Assembly: GCA_947487895.1 (NCBI GenBank)
Contig: CANKYF010000001.1
Location: forward strand, 1-64,000
Length of the DNA: 64,000 nucleotides
Source: an uncultured Flavobacteriaceae bacterium
GTDB lineage: Bacteria; Bacteroidota; Bacteroidia; Flavobacteriales; Flavobacteriaceae
Reading direction: 5' to 3'
The number at the start of each line of letters is the position of its first letter. Within the stretch, counting starts at the first letter, position 1. A model generated the notes under the pieces. It saw only the letters and a program-made list of their open reading frames with translations. It was not told where the DNA came from and made no database searches. This document shows, in pieces, positions 44,937 through 53,816 of this stretch. A program made the translations under genes and the position numbers.

Positions 44937-46331
44937 TTATAAACTTTGTCTTATAATGTTTTTTACAAGAATTTTGTTTGATACTTCAGGGAATAGCTCT
45001 TCAATTATAAACGTGTATTCTTCGTTGTATTTTAAACCATTTTTTAAATGAAATTTACCTTTATTATTTTCATTTAGCGAAAAATATAAACCCGCAAGCC
45101 TGTATTCTAATTCGGCGTTTTCTGGATAAAACTCAGCGGCTTGTTCAAAATTATAAATAGCAGCTTCAAGTTCGCCTAGTTTTATAAGTAAATCTCCTCT
45201 TGAAAGCCAGGTGTTTAATTCGTAATTACCAAGTTCTAAGGTTCTTTTGAAACCACGCTCAGCTTCTTCATAAAAATTAAGCCTTTGATTTATTTGAGAA
45301 TAGAGTTTCCAATAGTTAACGTTTTCAGAATCGATATTAATGGCCTTGTTAATATAATACAGAGCCTTTTGGTAGTTTTTCTTTTTATTGTAAAATTTAG
45401 TAATAGCAATCCACCCTTTGTCTAATAAAGGGTCTTCATGAACCGTTTGGTAGTAATACTGAACAGCAAGTTCATTATTCCCTAATTTTTCATAACAAGA
45501 TCCTATTCTTAAAAGCGCAAAAGATGTTGGTTCATCTAGCTTTAAAGTAATGCTGTAATTTTCTATGGCTTCTTCATAACGCTTTAATTGTTCTAAAACT
45601 TTTCCTCTTTCGAGATAAGCACCCACAAAACTATCATCAGAAATAATAGCAAAATCGAAAGCTGTTAAGGCTTTTTGGTGTTTTTTAAGAACAACATATT
45701 GTTTTCCTAATTGATGCCATGCAACTTCGCAATATGGATTCTTATCTAAGAAAACATTTAAATAAGATATAGCGTCTTCATTCTGGTTTAAAAACTCGAA
45801 ACAATAAATAACATTGTAGAGCGCAGAGTAATCCTCAATATCTTCTTCTAAGCATTTCATGAAGTACATTTTTGCGTCTTCATATTGATCGAGAAATAAG
45901 TACTCCATACCTATTAGCGAGTATAAATCAACTAAATCATCAGTTAAATCAATAGCTTTTTTAAGAACATCTATAGCCTTTTCATGATTGTCTTTTTTAG
46001 AGAGAATGTTTGCCTTTTGAATGTAAATTTCTTCATTCATTGGGTCTATGCTATGCAGTTGGTTAAGTAAATCTTCTGCTTCAGAAAGTTTGTCTTCAAA
46101 AACATAAACTTCAACTTTAAAAAGTCTTAAATTAATAGATGTAGGGTGCTGATCTAAACCTAATTTAATGGCTTTTTTTGCAAGTGCTATTTTACCTTGA
46201 TTAAGGTAATGATGAATAATGTTTTCAAATTCTTCAGAATCAAAGAATAAAACATGATTTGTTTTTAACATTGATTCAAACTTAGAAAGAGGCAAGTTGT
46301 TGTTGTCATTATGACTAAACTCCATAAGCAC
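44937..46331 (-). CDS. Tetratricopeptide repeat protein
   Basis: 464 residues made almost entirely of TPR helix pairs, about 11-12, e.g. AYLERGKVLEQLKRYEEAIE, SFALLRIGSCYEKLGNNELA, KQYVVLKKHQKALTAFDFAI. No signal peptide or membrane segment, so a cytosolic scaffold. Partner unknown. The first ATG gives MLMEFSHND; the ATG two codons later is also possible. It lies 52 bases upstream of the DUF368 pair on the same strand, but that pair has its own -7 element. Confidence 0.9.
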   Translation of the reverse strand: MLMEFSHNDNNNLPLSKFESMLKTNHVLFFDSEEFENIIHHYLNQGKIALAKKAIKLGLDQHPTSINLRLFKVEVYVFEDKLSEAEDLLNQLHSIDPMNEEIYIQKANILSKKDNHEKAIDVLKKAIDLTDDLVDLYSLIGMEYLFLDQYEDAKMYFMKCLEEDIEDYSALYNVIYCFEFLNQNEDAISYLNVFLDKNPYCEVAWHQLGKQYVVLKKHQKALTAFDFAIISDDSFVGAYLERGKVLEQLKRYEEAIENYSITLKLDEPTSFALLRIGSCYEKLGNNELAVQYYYQTVHEDPLLDKGWIAITKFYNKKKNYQKALYYINKAINIDSENVNYWKLYSQINQRLNFYEEAERGFKRTLELGNYELNTWLSRGDLLIKLGELEAAIYNFEQAAEFYPENAELEYRLAGLYFSLNENNKGKFHLKNGLKYNEEYTFIIEELFPEVSNKILVKNIIRQSL

Positions 46332-46481
46332 ATTTGTAAGTGTTCTTCATTTATAAATTTAAGCTTCTAAACACTTAATTAACTATTTTCACTTTAAATG
46401 TTTTTAACAAAGTAATGAACACTTATATTTTAGGGCGATAGACTCTTTTGTTATTTGATTATTAGTTAGTTGCAGAGAGGT

Positions 46482-47663
46482 TTACGGTTCTAAGTTATTT
46501 AAAACGTCTATAATAATAGAACAACCTTTAATAATTTCTTCTTCAGAAATGGTTAAGGGAGGCGTAATTCTAACAGCACGAGGTTCAAAAAGTAACCAAA
46601 ATAGAATTAAACCTAAATCTTGAGATTTAAGGATTAGTTGATTTGCAATCTCATCAGTTTCCATGATTAACGCAAGCATTAACCCTTTGCCTCGTATTTC
46701 TTTTATTAAGGGGTGAACAAGATGTTTTCTAAATAATTTTTCTTTTTCAAGAGTTTGCTCTATGAGTTTACTTTCGGTAATTTCTTTTAATGTAGCGAGT
46801 GCTGAAGCTGCAATTACGGGGTGACCACCAAAGGTTGTAATATGACCTAATTTAGGGCCATCCATAAGTAAATCCATTAATTCACTTGAAGCTGTAAAAG
46901 CACCAATTGGCATACCGCCACCTAGCGCTTTTCCTGTTACTAAAATATCTGGAATACAATTATAATGTTCAAAACCAAAAAGCTTTCCTGTTCTTCCAAT
47001 ACCAGGTTGAATTTCATCTAAAATTAAAAGTGCTCCAACCTCATTGCAACGTTTTCTAACTTTTTGTAAGTAGTTGTTTTTGGGTTCAATAAAGCCAGCA
47101 CCACCTTGAATGGTTTCTAAAATCACACAGGCTGTTTTATTGGTTATTTGTTGTAAATCTTTTTCAGAATTAAAATCAATGAACTTAACATCTGGCAGTA
47201 AAGGTCTAAAAGCTTGTTTCCTTTCTTCGTACCCCATTACACTCATAGAACCCATGGTATTACCGTGATACGCTTTATTGGCTGAAATAATTTCACTTCT
47301 TCCAGTAGCGCGTTTGGCTAATTTTAAAGCGCCTTCAATAGCTTCTGTACCCGAATTTGTTAAATATGTTTTTCCAAGAGGGTAGGGTAAATTTTTAGCT
47401 AATAATTTAGTAAGTTCTACAGCTGGTTTTTGAATGTACTCACCATAAACCATTACGTGTAAATACTTGTCAATCTGACTTTTAATGGCATTAACCACTT
47501 TTTCATGCCCATGGCCTAGGGGTGTCGCCGAAACGCCTGCTACAAAATCTAAAAAGGCTTTATTTTCTGTATTGTATATGTAAGATCCTTTTGCATGAGA
47601 CACTTCCATTGCTAAAGGGTGTGGTGTGGTTTGCGCTTGATATTTTAGGAAGTTTGAGATCAT
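46482..47663 (-). CDS. Class III PLP aminotransferase (acetylornithine/ornithine type)
   Basis: 393 residues. Motifs: TNSGTEAIEGALKLAKRATG, AYHGNTMGSMSVMGYEERKQ, LILDEIQPGIGRTGKLFGFE and the PLP lysine in TGKALGGGMPIGAFTAS (about residue 244). Annotated in relatives as aspartate aminotransferase family; substrate among omega-amino acids cannot be fixed. Downstream of the OstA-like gene on the same strand, 64 bases apart. Confidence 0.9.
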   Translation of the reverse strand: MISNFLKYQAQTTPHPLAMEVSHAKGSYIYNTENKAFLDFVAGVSATPLGHGHEKVVNAIKSQIDKYLHVMVYGEYIQKPAVELTKLLAKNLPYPLGKTYLTNSGTEAIEGALKLAKRATGRSEIISANKAYHGNTMGSMSVMGYEERKQAFRPLLPDVKFIDFNSEKDLQQITNKTACVILETIQGGAGFIEPKNNYLQKVRKRCNEVGALLILDEIQPGIGRTGKLFGFEHYNCIPDILVTGKALGGGMPIGAFTASSELMDLLMDGPKLGHITTFGGHPVIAASALATLKEITESKLIEQTLEKEKLFRKHLVHPLIKEIRGKGLMLALIMETDEIANQLILKSQDLGLILFWLLFEPRAVRITPPLTISEEEIIKGCSIIIDVLNNLEP

Positions 47664-47727
47664 TAAGCGAGTTTATTTGTTGAATTCATTTTTTAGTGAT
47701 TCCAACAAACTATACATTTTAAAGTTA

Positions 47728-49941
47728 TTATTTTAACTTTTTAATCAAATTAACCAAATCATTATTGCAAACAAAGAAAGGATCGTACTTTCTTTTTCCA
47801 TTTACTTCAACTTCTTTTACATTATATAATAAGCTGTTAGAATTCAGGCTTATATAATGGTTGGGTTTGAAGTATTTTTTAATTAAACGCCCTGGTATAA
47901 ATATTTCTTTGTTTTTATAGGATATTAAAATGGATTTTATTTTAACAGTGTTTTGTTTACGGTTAGTACCTATATCTAATCTAAGCTTCTCAGCAACTGT
48001 TCCTTTAGGTAATTCGAATTCAATTTTTTGATAGCTCCCTTTACCCTTAAACTTTTTTATTATTGAGTTAGGCTCTGTAAAGTTTGAAGTATTGTTTTTT
48101 GTGTAAAATAGTTGAAAACTGTCTTCCTTTGTAACTAGGGTACTAACGGTTACTTTAAAAATCTCTTTTACTTTTTCTACGGAAGTGATATTTTTTACTT
48201 CTGCTTTTGTAGATAGTTTCTTTTTTTCAACATTATCTATAATAATGTTTTCTGATGCACGACTTCCTGCTCTATTTATTCTTTCAATTAAATCTTCATC
48301 AAAAAACTCTTTAGGAGGCACATAATCTTCTAAACCTTTAATAATGGGTAATTCAAGCGGAGGATCGTCTTTAAATAAATCATCAACACTTGTTAAACGC
48401 TCTTCTTCTCTCCAATCGAAACCTTTTAATATTTTGTCTCTATCTGGAAATTGAGATTGGGGTGTTAATGTACCATCTACTTGGTTTAATCTTGTGTATT
48501 CTTCAATAGCTCCCTGATCAAAAAGAATAGAAATACTACCAGATTTAGCTTTATCAATGCCTATTAGTTCTTGTTCTTCATTTCTAGCGTAAAAAATAGA
48601 TTGTGCATTTCTGGTAATATCTACTTGTCTTAACTGATTTTCTTCATTAAACAAGCCTCTTAAATGCATACCATTTATTTGGTTATAATTGTTTTCGGCA
48701 ATTGTATCTTTACTTATGATAAAGGCATTTTCAAACACTAATAACGAGTCTATTTTTTCAGATTCTGGATTAGAAATTAAATGAATGGTATCTCCCGTCA
48801 TTTGATTTTCTAAATTCCACATGATTGGTTTTCGTAGTGTAGAAAATCTATCGGAAGATTTAAATTTATCTATATTGATAAGCTTAGTAATTCCTGTTTG
48901 TTGATCTGAATGTATAGAATCTGACTTTCCGCATAAATCTGACTTATAAATTTTAGCCTTATAATAGGCTTTTACAATTCTATGCTCTGGCTTGCCTGTT
49001 ACCATGATTTTATCGGCATGTATGTAAATAGAATCTTTTTCTTGTACGGTGATCGCTAACGCTTTTTTGGTAATAAAAACCGAATCTTTTTCTTCGCCTC
49101 TATACACTTCGGCATAATGGCCTTTTATAATACTATGGTTTAGAGTATCTGTAACCTTTATATTATTGGTTGCAGACGCAAAATTCTTTGCATTATCCAT
49201 ATAAAGACTATCTCCTTCAATGATTCTATCATCGTAATCAATTCTGGCATTTTTTAGAACATATCCTGTTTCATTTTCAGTATCATAAAACCCTTTTTCG
49301 CAGTAGGTTTTACTTTCTGGTGTTGTTATGGTTGAGGGACCAAATAAATAAGCATGACCAGTATCTGAGAAATAATCAAAATAGTTAGACTTTATGGTAG
49401 AACTATCGCTCACCATCACCACATCTTCAATAAATTTCATTTTATTTTCTTGCATGTAATGCCTGCCTATTTTACTGGTAATGGTTACAGTAGTATCCTT
49501 AACCACCGTACCGCCACTTCTGTAAAAAGCTTCTTGTTTTAGTCTGTCAAAGTATATAGTGTCTGAAGATACTGTAGTGTTTGGGTCCGTTAAAACCACC
49601 TCGCCACGTGCTAATGCTAATTGTGTAATACCACTATATTCAATGTATTTAGAGGTCATGTTTACAGTATCGGCTTGTTTCATTTTTACATTACCATAAG
49701 CTTCAATAAAGTTTTCTGAACCATAATGAATAGCTCTATCACACCATAAATCAATACTTTCATGACCTATATGTACTTGTTGAGACTCATCTCTAGTTAG
49801 AATTCTAGCACCTGGGTATTTTTCTTCATCTACATTTAATCTACCAGCGTATTTGATTTCTATTTTCTTTTTTTCTTGAGCAGTTAAAGTTGAAATTAAG
49901 CCAAAGAATAATAAAGAGTATATAAGAAGTTGTTTATTCAA
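47728..49941 (-). CDS. OstA-like protein with an extra C-terminal domain
   Basis: Periplasmic protein of the LptA/OstA type, thought to take part in LPS transport. The start is set at TTG (LNKQLLIYSLLFFGLISTLT, signal peptide). The upstream ATG at 49986 cannot be used by the likely transcript because it lies inside the -33 element. Residues about 40-560 have repeated beta strands (ESIDLWCDRAIHYGSENFIE, AYGNVKMKQADTVNMTSKYI). The last 145 or so (FKVTVSTLVTKEDSFQLFY, KIEFELPKGTVAEKLRLDIG) look like a separate beta-sandwich not expected in the family. Confidence 0.8.
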   Translation of the reverse strand: MNKQLLIYSLLFFGLISTLTAQEKKKIEIKYAGRLNVDEEKYPGARILTRDESQQVHIGHESIDLWCDRAIHYGSENFIEAYGNVKMKQADTVNMTSKYIEYSGITQLALARGEVVLTDPNTTVSSDTIYFDRLKQEAFYRSGGTVVKDTTVTITSKIGRHYMQENKMKFIEDVVMVSDSSTIKSNYFDYFSDTGHAYLFGPSTITTPESKTYCEKGFYDTENETGYVLKNARIDYDDRIIEGDSLYMDNAKNFASATNNIKVTDTLNHSIIKGHYAEVYRGEEKDSVFITKKALAITVQEKDSIYIHADKIMVTGKPEHRIVKAYYKAKIYKSDLCGKSDSIHSDQQTGITKLINIDKFKSSDRFSTLRKPIMWNLENQMTGDTIHLISNPESEKIDSLLVFENAFIISKDTIAENNYNQINGMHLRGLFNEENQLRQVDITRNAQSIFYARNEEQELIGIDKAKSGSISILFDQGAIEEYTRLNQVDGTLTPQSQFPDRDKILKGFDWREEERLTSVDDLFKDDPPLELPIIKGLEDYVPPKEFFDEDLIERINRAGSRASENIIIDNVEKKKLSTKAEVKNITSVEKVKEIFKVTVSTLVTKEDSFQLFYTKNNTSNFTEPNSIIKKFKGKGSYQKIEFELPKGTVAEKLRLDIGTNRKQNTVKIKSILISYKNKEIFIPGRLIKKYFKPNHYISLNSNSLLYNVKEVEVNGKRKYDPFFVCNNDLVNLIKKLK

Positions 49942-49958
49942 AATGAAAATGTTTGTGG

Positions 49959-49986
49959 CAAAAATAACGATTATTATGATGTGCAA
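49959..49986 (-). promoter_or_regulatory. Promoter of the OstA-like gene
   Basis: Minus strand TTG (49984-49986), 17 bases, TATTTTTG (49959-49966), a full match to both elements. Transcription should begin near 49952-49955, some 11-14 bases before the TTG start codon. Confidence 0.7.
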
Positions 49987-50000
49987 TTATTTAGAAACGA

Positions 50001-50033
50001 AAAACGCTCCAAAATATTTTTGGAACGTTTTTT
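50001..50033 (-). terminator. Terminator of the yefM-yoeB operon
   Basis: Stem AAAACGCTCCAAA with TTTGGAACGTTTT (one G-T pair on the minus strand), followed on the minus strand by five T. Directly after yoeB. Confidence 0.7.
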
Positions 50034-50045
50034 AGCAAAATTATT

Positions 50046-50306
50046 TTACTTTCCGTAGTGGTAACGACAGGCAGCAATAAATAATTGGTCTTTTTCGTAT
50101 TTATAAACTAATCGATGTTCAGATGTTATACGTCTTGACCAATAACCTTGCAGATCACCTTTTAATGCTTCAGGTTTGCCTATACCCTCTAGAGGTGTTC
50201 GCATACAACTTTTAATGAGCTCGTTAATGCGTTTTACCATTTTCTTATCAACTTTCTGCCAATACAAATAATCTTCCCAAGAGGTAATAGACCAAGTTAA
50301 CTTCAT
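50046..50306 (-). CDS. yoeB: YoeB/Txe-type endoribonuclease toxin
   Basis: 86-residue RelE-superfamily toxin that cleaves mRNA on the ribosome. Signature pieces are WEDYLYWQKVDKKMVKRINE, IGKPEALKGDLQGYWSRRIT, EHRLVYKYE and the C-terminal ACRYHYGK; the glutamate of KPEALKG, arginine of EHRLVY and histidine of YHYGK correspond to the E. coli catalytic residues. The start overlaps the antitoxin stop by four bases. Confidence 0.95.
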   Translation of the reverse strand: MKLTWSITSWEDYLYWQKVDKKMVKRINELIKSCMRTPLEGIGKPEALKGDLQGYWSRRITSEHRLVYKYEKDQLFIAACRYHYGK

Positions 50307-50554
50307 TCTTCTATTAAATCTTGTTGGATACCTTTACCAGCCTCTAGTTCTTTGATAGATTTTAATAGAATATCTCTGTTTTTTCCTGTGAGTAGGTAAG
50401 TAGTTTCTTTTAACGAATTATACTCGTCTAATGATATTAAAACAAGGTCTTTACCGCCTTTACGTTTTATAATAATATCACTTACATCGTTGATGACTTT
50501 ATCAAACCAATGTTTAAGGTTTGAACGAAAGTCTGTATAGTTTACTGTTTCCAT
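50303..50554 (-). CDS. yefM: YefM/Phd-type antitoxin
   Basis: 83 residues from the ATG before ETVNYTDFRSNLKHWFDKVI; longer frames extend into the upstream hairpin. The Phd/YefM DNA-binding half has IIIKRKGGKDLVLISLDEYN and the C-terminal half the toxin-binding SIKELEAGKGIQQDLIEE. First gene of the toxin-antitoxin operon. The start is four bases after a perfect -7 element. Confidence 0.93.
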   Translation of the reverse strand: METVNYTDFRSNLKHWFDKVINDVSDIIIKRKGGKDLVLISLDEYNSLKETTYLLTGKNRDILLKSIKELEAGKGIQQDLIEE

Positions 50555-50558
50555 ATTA

Positions 50559-50566
50559 CAAAAATA
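50559..50566 (-). promoter_or_regulatory. -7 promoter element of yefM-yoeB
   Basis: Minus strand TATTTTTG, exactly four bases before the yefM start codon, predicting a leaderless or nearly leaderless message. Confidence 0.55.
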
Positions 50567-50568
50567 AT

Positions 50569-50605
50569 AAAAAGTACTCAAAAAAGAACTTTTTTAAGTA
50601 CTTTT
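50569..50605 (-). terminator. Hairpin ending the upstream membrane-protein gene, possible yefM operator
   Basis: Arms AAAAGTACTCAAAAAA and TTTTTTAAGTACTTTT with one mismatch, three-base loop. It lies 12 bases after the stop of the gene at 50618 and partly overlaps the -33 region of the yefM promoter. Confidence 0.65.
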
Positions 50606-50617
50606 ATAGGAGGGTAA

Positions 50618-51052
50618 TTAATATGAACTGTTTTTCTTGTTTTTATATAATTTATAAATCACAAAGAAAGATAGTGATAAGTATAAAGAAATAGATAATA
50701 AGAACCACCATTGTTTTTTATAATATTCATAAACTTTTGCATCGTAGAGTAAATAAAAAATTTCTATGAATGATAGAATATAACCAATAAGAACTAAAAT
50801 ACTTTTTTTATAGTGTTCATATTTAATGTATAGTAAGAGGCATATTATACCAGAAAAAGAAAGTAAAGGTATAATTGCATAAATAAAGTCTTCAAAAGCA
50901 AAATAAATTATAGAAAAAGGGAGCAAAAAAAACATAGGAATAGATACATGGTCTCCACTTTTTGTAATAGTTGAATAAATAATAATAGATATAATTATTA
51001 AGTAATTGATTTGTTTATGTTGAAGTATCATTTTCTTAGAAAATAGTATCAT
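50618..51052 (-). CDS. Hypothetical membrane protein
   Basis: 144 residues with five hydrophobic segments (YLIIISIIIYSTITK, IPMFFLLPFSIIYFAFEDFI, IPLLSFSGIICLLLYI, ILVLIGYILSFIEIFYLLY, WWFLLSISLYLSLSFFVIY) and a short lysine-rich end. No family recognised. Start overlaps the M28 peptidase stop by four bases, so they are translated together. Confidence 0.7.
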   Translation of the reverse strand: MILFSKKMILQHKQINYLIIISIIIYSTITKSGDHVSIPMFFLLPFSIIYFAFEDFIYAIIPLLSFSGIICLLLYIKYEHYKKSILVLIGYILSFIEIFYLLYDAKVYEYYKKQWWFLLSISLYLSLSFFVIYKLYKNKKNSSY

Positions 51053-51978
51053 TCTAAATTCTTAATACTATAAAATAATTGCTCTATTACTGCTCCCATT
51101 TTATCTAAATTTAAAGTCTCAATAGTATCATTTTTTGTATGATAGTTTTTATTTCTATAGAAAGATGTATTTGTTATCATTATGGCAGGAAAATCAAATT
51201 TCCAATAGTTTAAATGATCTGAGTAGTCTACTCCAGAGATTGAACTAGAACCTTTAAAAGAAATGGTTTTAATGAGATTTTGGTTTTTCATAGAGGTAGC
51301 AATTTGATTACCAAATTCTCCACTTTTTTCACTTTGTACTACCGCAATAAAATCTGCGACATTACCATACATTAAAGCCATATTACTTACTGGATATTGT
51401 TGCGAATTTTCTTTATCACTATAATAACCAATCATTTCTAAGCTCATCATACCTTTTACGTTAATACTTTTGCTTTTTAGGTAGTTAGCATGTATATAAC
51501 TTCCCATTTGTTGAGTTCTAAAAAAAGGTGGTTCTTCTAAGGTATATGCTACAAAATCTATTCTGTAATTTAATGATTCTTTAGAGAGTAAACGGGCTAG
51601 TTCTAACAAACCTGCTACACCACTTGCATTATCATCTGCGCCTTGTTGATTACCGCAAACATCATAATGAGCGCCAATAATAATTCGTTCTTTATGGTTT
51701 AAACCTATAGAGCCAATGACATTTTTATAAGTCTTTTTGTCTAATAAGAATGGTTGAAAAGCAACAGAGTCACAAACTTTTGCTAAGTCGTTTTTAATGT
51801 AATTAGCAACAGTGTTTAGTGTTTTTATGTTTTGAAAGTTTCTACTTTTTTGTGTTTTGGTAATTTGAATTAAATCTGTGTTTAACCTTTTTTTGTTTAT
51901 ATAGTTTAAACTAGAGTTTTGGGAACAGATACTTAAATAGGAAAATAAGAATAATAATTGAGTTAAAAGATACTTCAT
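51049..51978 (-). CDS. Exported M28-family metallopeptidase
   Basis: 309 residues. Signal peptide (MKYLLTQLLFLFSYLSICSQ), then the zinc aminopeptidase core: IIIGAHYDVCGNQQGADDNA with the HxD and second aspartate ligands, VAYTLEEPPFFRTQQMGS with the catalytic glutamate, MSLEMIGYYSD and SGVDYSDHLNYW with the last histidine. It probably degrades peptides in the periplasm or outside. Its start is four bases after a perfect -7 element. Confidence 0.93.
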   Translation of the reverse strand: MKYLLTQLLFLFSYLSICSQNSSLNYINKKRLNTDLIQITKTQKSRNFQNIKTLNTVANYIKNDLAKVCDSVAFQPFLLDKKTYKNVIGSIGLNHKERIIIGAHYDVCGNQQGADDNASGVAGLLELARLLSKESLNYRIDFVAYTLEEPPFFRTQQMGSYIHANYLKSKSINVKGMMSLEMIGYYSDKENSQQYPVSNMALMYGNVADFIAVVQSEKSGEFGNQIATSMKNQNLIKTISFKGSSSISGVDYSDHLNYWKFDFPAIMITNTSFYRNKNYHTKNDTIETLNLDKMGAVIEQLFYSIKNLE

Positions 51979-51982
51979 AATA

Positions 51983-51990
51983 CAAATATA
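51983..51990 (-). promoter_or_regulatory. -7 promoter element of the M28 peptidase operon
   Basis: Minus strand TATATTTG, four bases before the start codon, immediately after the purA terminator. Confidence 0.55.
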
Positions 51991-51993
51991 AAG

Positions 51994-52023
51994 AAAAAGA
52001 CTACTTATTTAAGTAGTCTTTTT
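51994..52023 (-). terminator. Rho-independent terminator of purA
   Basis: Perfect 13-bp stem AAAAAGACTACTT with its complement and a four-base loop; on the minus strand the T run continues. About 30 bases after the purA stop. Confidence 0.92.
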
Positions 52024-52050
52024 GAATTGTATATATGAGAAAAAGTAATT

Positions 52051-53325
52051 TTATTTCCTAAAAATAGTTTGTTTTCTATCTGGTCCTACAGAAACAATAG
52101 TAATAGGAATTTCTAATGCTTTTTCTAAAAAGTCTATATAATCATTTAATTCCTGTGGGAATTGTGAAGCGTCTGTCATTTCAGTTAAATCTGCTTCCCA
52201 ACCTTTTATTTCTTTGTAGATTGGTTCTACATTTTCTGCTTCAATATTATATGGTAAATGCTCTATAGTTTCACCTTTGTAGTTGTAAGCAGTACATACT
52301 TTTAATGTTTTAAAACCTGATAGTACATCAGCTTTCATCATGTTAAGTTGTGTAACACCATTTACTTGGCAAGCATATTTTAAGGCTACTAGATCTAACC
52401 AACCACAACGTCTTTTACGACCCGTGGTAGCTCCAAATTCATTACCAACACGTCCCATAGTTTCTCCATCTTCATCAAATAATTCTGTAGGGAATGGACC
52501 AGAACCAACTCTTGTTGTATAAGCTTTAAAAATACCAAATACATCTTTAATTTTATTTGGTGCTACACCTAAACCAGTACATGCACCAGCTGCGGTAGTA
52601 TTACTAGAAGTTACAAATGGGTATGTTCCAAAATCTATATCTAGTAAAGAGCCTTGAGCACCTTCAGCTAAAATAGTTTTTCCGCTTTTTTGTGCTTGGT
52701 ATACATATTCTTCAGAATCTATAAACGTTAACGATTTTAAAACGTCTACAGCTTTAAAGAACTCTTCTTCTAACTCCGCTAAATCGTATTCAATATCAAC
52801 ATTATAATAAGCAATCATAGACTCATGCTTATCAGCAAGCGTTCTATAACGTTCTTTCCAATCTGCTAATTCTAAATCGCCAACTCTAATACCGTTTCTA
52901 CCCGTTTTATCCATGTAAGTTGGACCAATACCTTTTAAGGTAGAACCAATTTTGGCTTTTCCTTTAGAAGCTTCACTGGCAGCATCTAATAACCTGTGCG
53001 TTGGTAAAATGATATGTGCTTTACGAGAAATTAATAAAGATTTTTTATAATCTACATCTTGCTCAGCCAATTTATCAAGTTCTCCTTTAAAAATAACAGG
53101 ATCTATAACTACTCCGTTACCAACTAAGTTGGTAGCATCATCATGAAAAATACCTGACGGAATGGTGTGCAACACATGTTTTTTGCCGTTAAAAACTAAG
53201 GTGTGTCCTGCATTAGGACCTCCTTGAAAACGAGCGATAATATTATAGTTATTTGTAAGTACGTCAACAATTTTTCCTTTGCCTTCGTCCCCCCATTGTA
53301 GTCCTAGTAGTAAATCTACTGCCAT
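52051..53325 (-). CDS. purA: Adenylosuccinate synthase
   Basis: Joins IMP and aspartate with GTP in AMP synthesis. 424 residues; P-loop GDEGKGK (12-18), IMP-binding QGGPNAGHTLVFNGKKHVLH, IGSTLKGIGPTYMDKTGRNG, FVTSSNTTAAGACTGLGVAP and GRKRRCGWLDLVALKYA are all visible. It follows fur by 12 bases and ends at a strong terminator, closing the rdgB-spoT-fur-purA run. Confidence 0.97.
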   Translation of the reverse strand: MAVDLLLGLQWGDEGKGKIVDVLTNNYNIIARFQGGPNAGHTLVFNGKKHVLHTIPSGIFHDDATNLVGNGVVIDPVIFKGELDKLAEQDVDYKKSLLISRKAHIILPTHRLLDAASEASKGKAKIGSTLKGIGPTYMDKTGRNGIRVGDLELADWKERYRTLADKHESMIAYYNVDIEYDLAELEEEFFKAVDVLKSLTFIDSEEYVYQAQKSGKTILAEGAQGSLLDIDFGTYPFVTSSNTTAAGACTGLGVAPNKIKDVFGIFKAYTTRVGSGPFPTELFDEDGETMGRVGNEFGATTGRKRRCGWLDLVALKYACQVNGVTQLNMMKADVLSGFKTLKVCTAYNYKGETIEHLPYNIEAENVEPIYKEIKGWEADLTEMTDASQFPQELNDYIDFLEKALEIPITIVSVGPDRKQTIFRK

Positions 53326-53337
53326 TGTAAAAATTAG

Positions 53338-53790
53338 TTATTTTGTTGATTTTCTGTTTCCGTAGAAATAAAGAGAATGATTACTAATCTCTATATCGAA
53401 AACTTCTTCGATGGTTTTTTTAATTGATTGAATTCTAGGGTCGCAAAACTCTATAACTTCACCAGTATCGGTTAAAATTACATGATCATGCTGTTTGTCA
53501 AAATACGACTTTTCATAGTGCGCTTGAGATTGTCCAAACTGGTGCTTTCTTACCAAACCACATTCTAGAAGTAATTCTATGGTGTTGTATAATGTAGCGC
53601 GAGAGACTCTATACTTTTTGTTTTTCATTATAAGATATAGAGATTCTATATCAAAATGATCATTATTATTGTAAATTTCTTGGAGTATAGCGTAACGTTC
53701 GGGTGTTTTGCGGTGCCCGTTGGTTTCTAAAAAGCTTGTGAATACGCTTTTTACTATCTCTTGATTCTTATTATCTGTGTTTGAACTCAT
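53338..53790 (-). CDS. Fur-family transcriptional regulator
   Basis: 150 residues. Winged-helix part with [20 protein letters not shown] and [20 protein letters not shown]; metal part with [18 protein letters not shown] and [12 protein letters not shown]. The CxxC pairs of the structural zinc site are absent (a single C in FCDP), as in several bacteroidetal Fur/PerR proteins. Regulon unknown. A -7 element is found just upstream at the end of spoT. Confidence 0.92.
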   Translation of the reverse strand: MSSNTDNKNQEIVKSVFTSFLETNGHRKTPERYAILQEIYNNNDHFDIESLYLIMKNKKYRVSRATLYNTIELLLECGLVRKHQFGQSQAHYEKSYFDKQHDHVILTDTGEVIEFCDPRIQSIKKTIEEVFDIEISNHSLYFYGNRKSTK

Positions 53791-53800
53791 AAACGCGACG

Positions 53801-53808
53801 CAAATTTA
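53801..53808 (-). promoter_or_regulatory. -7 promoter element of fur-purA
   Basis: Minus strand TAAATTTG, full TAnnTTTG match, in the short gap between spoT and fur. Confidence 0.5.
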
Positions 53809-53816
53809 CACTTTTT

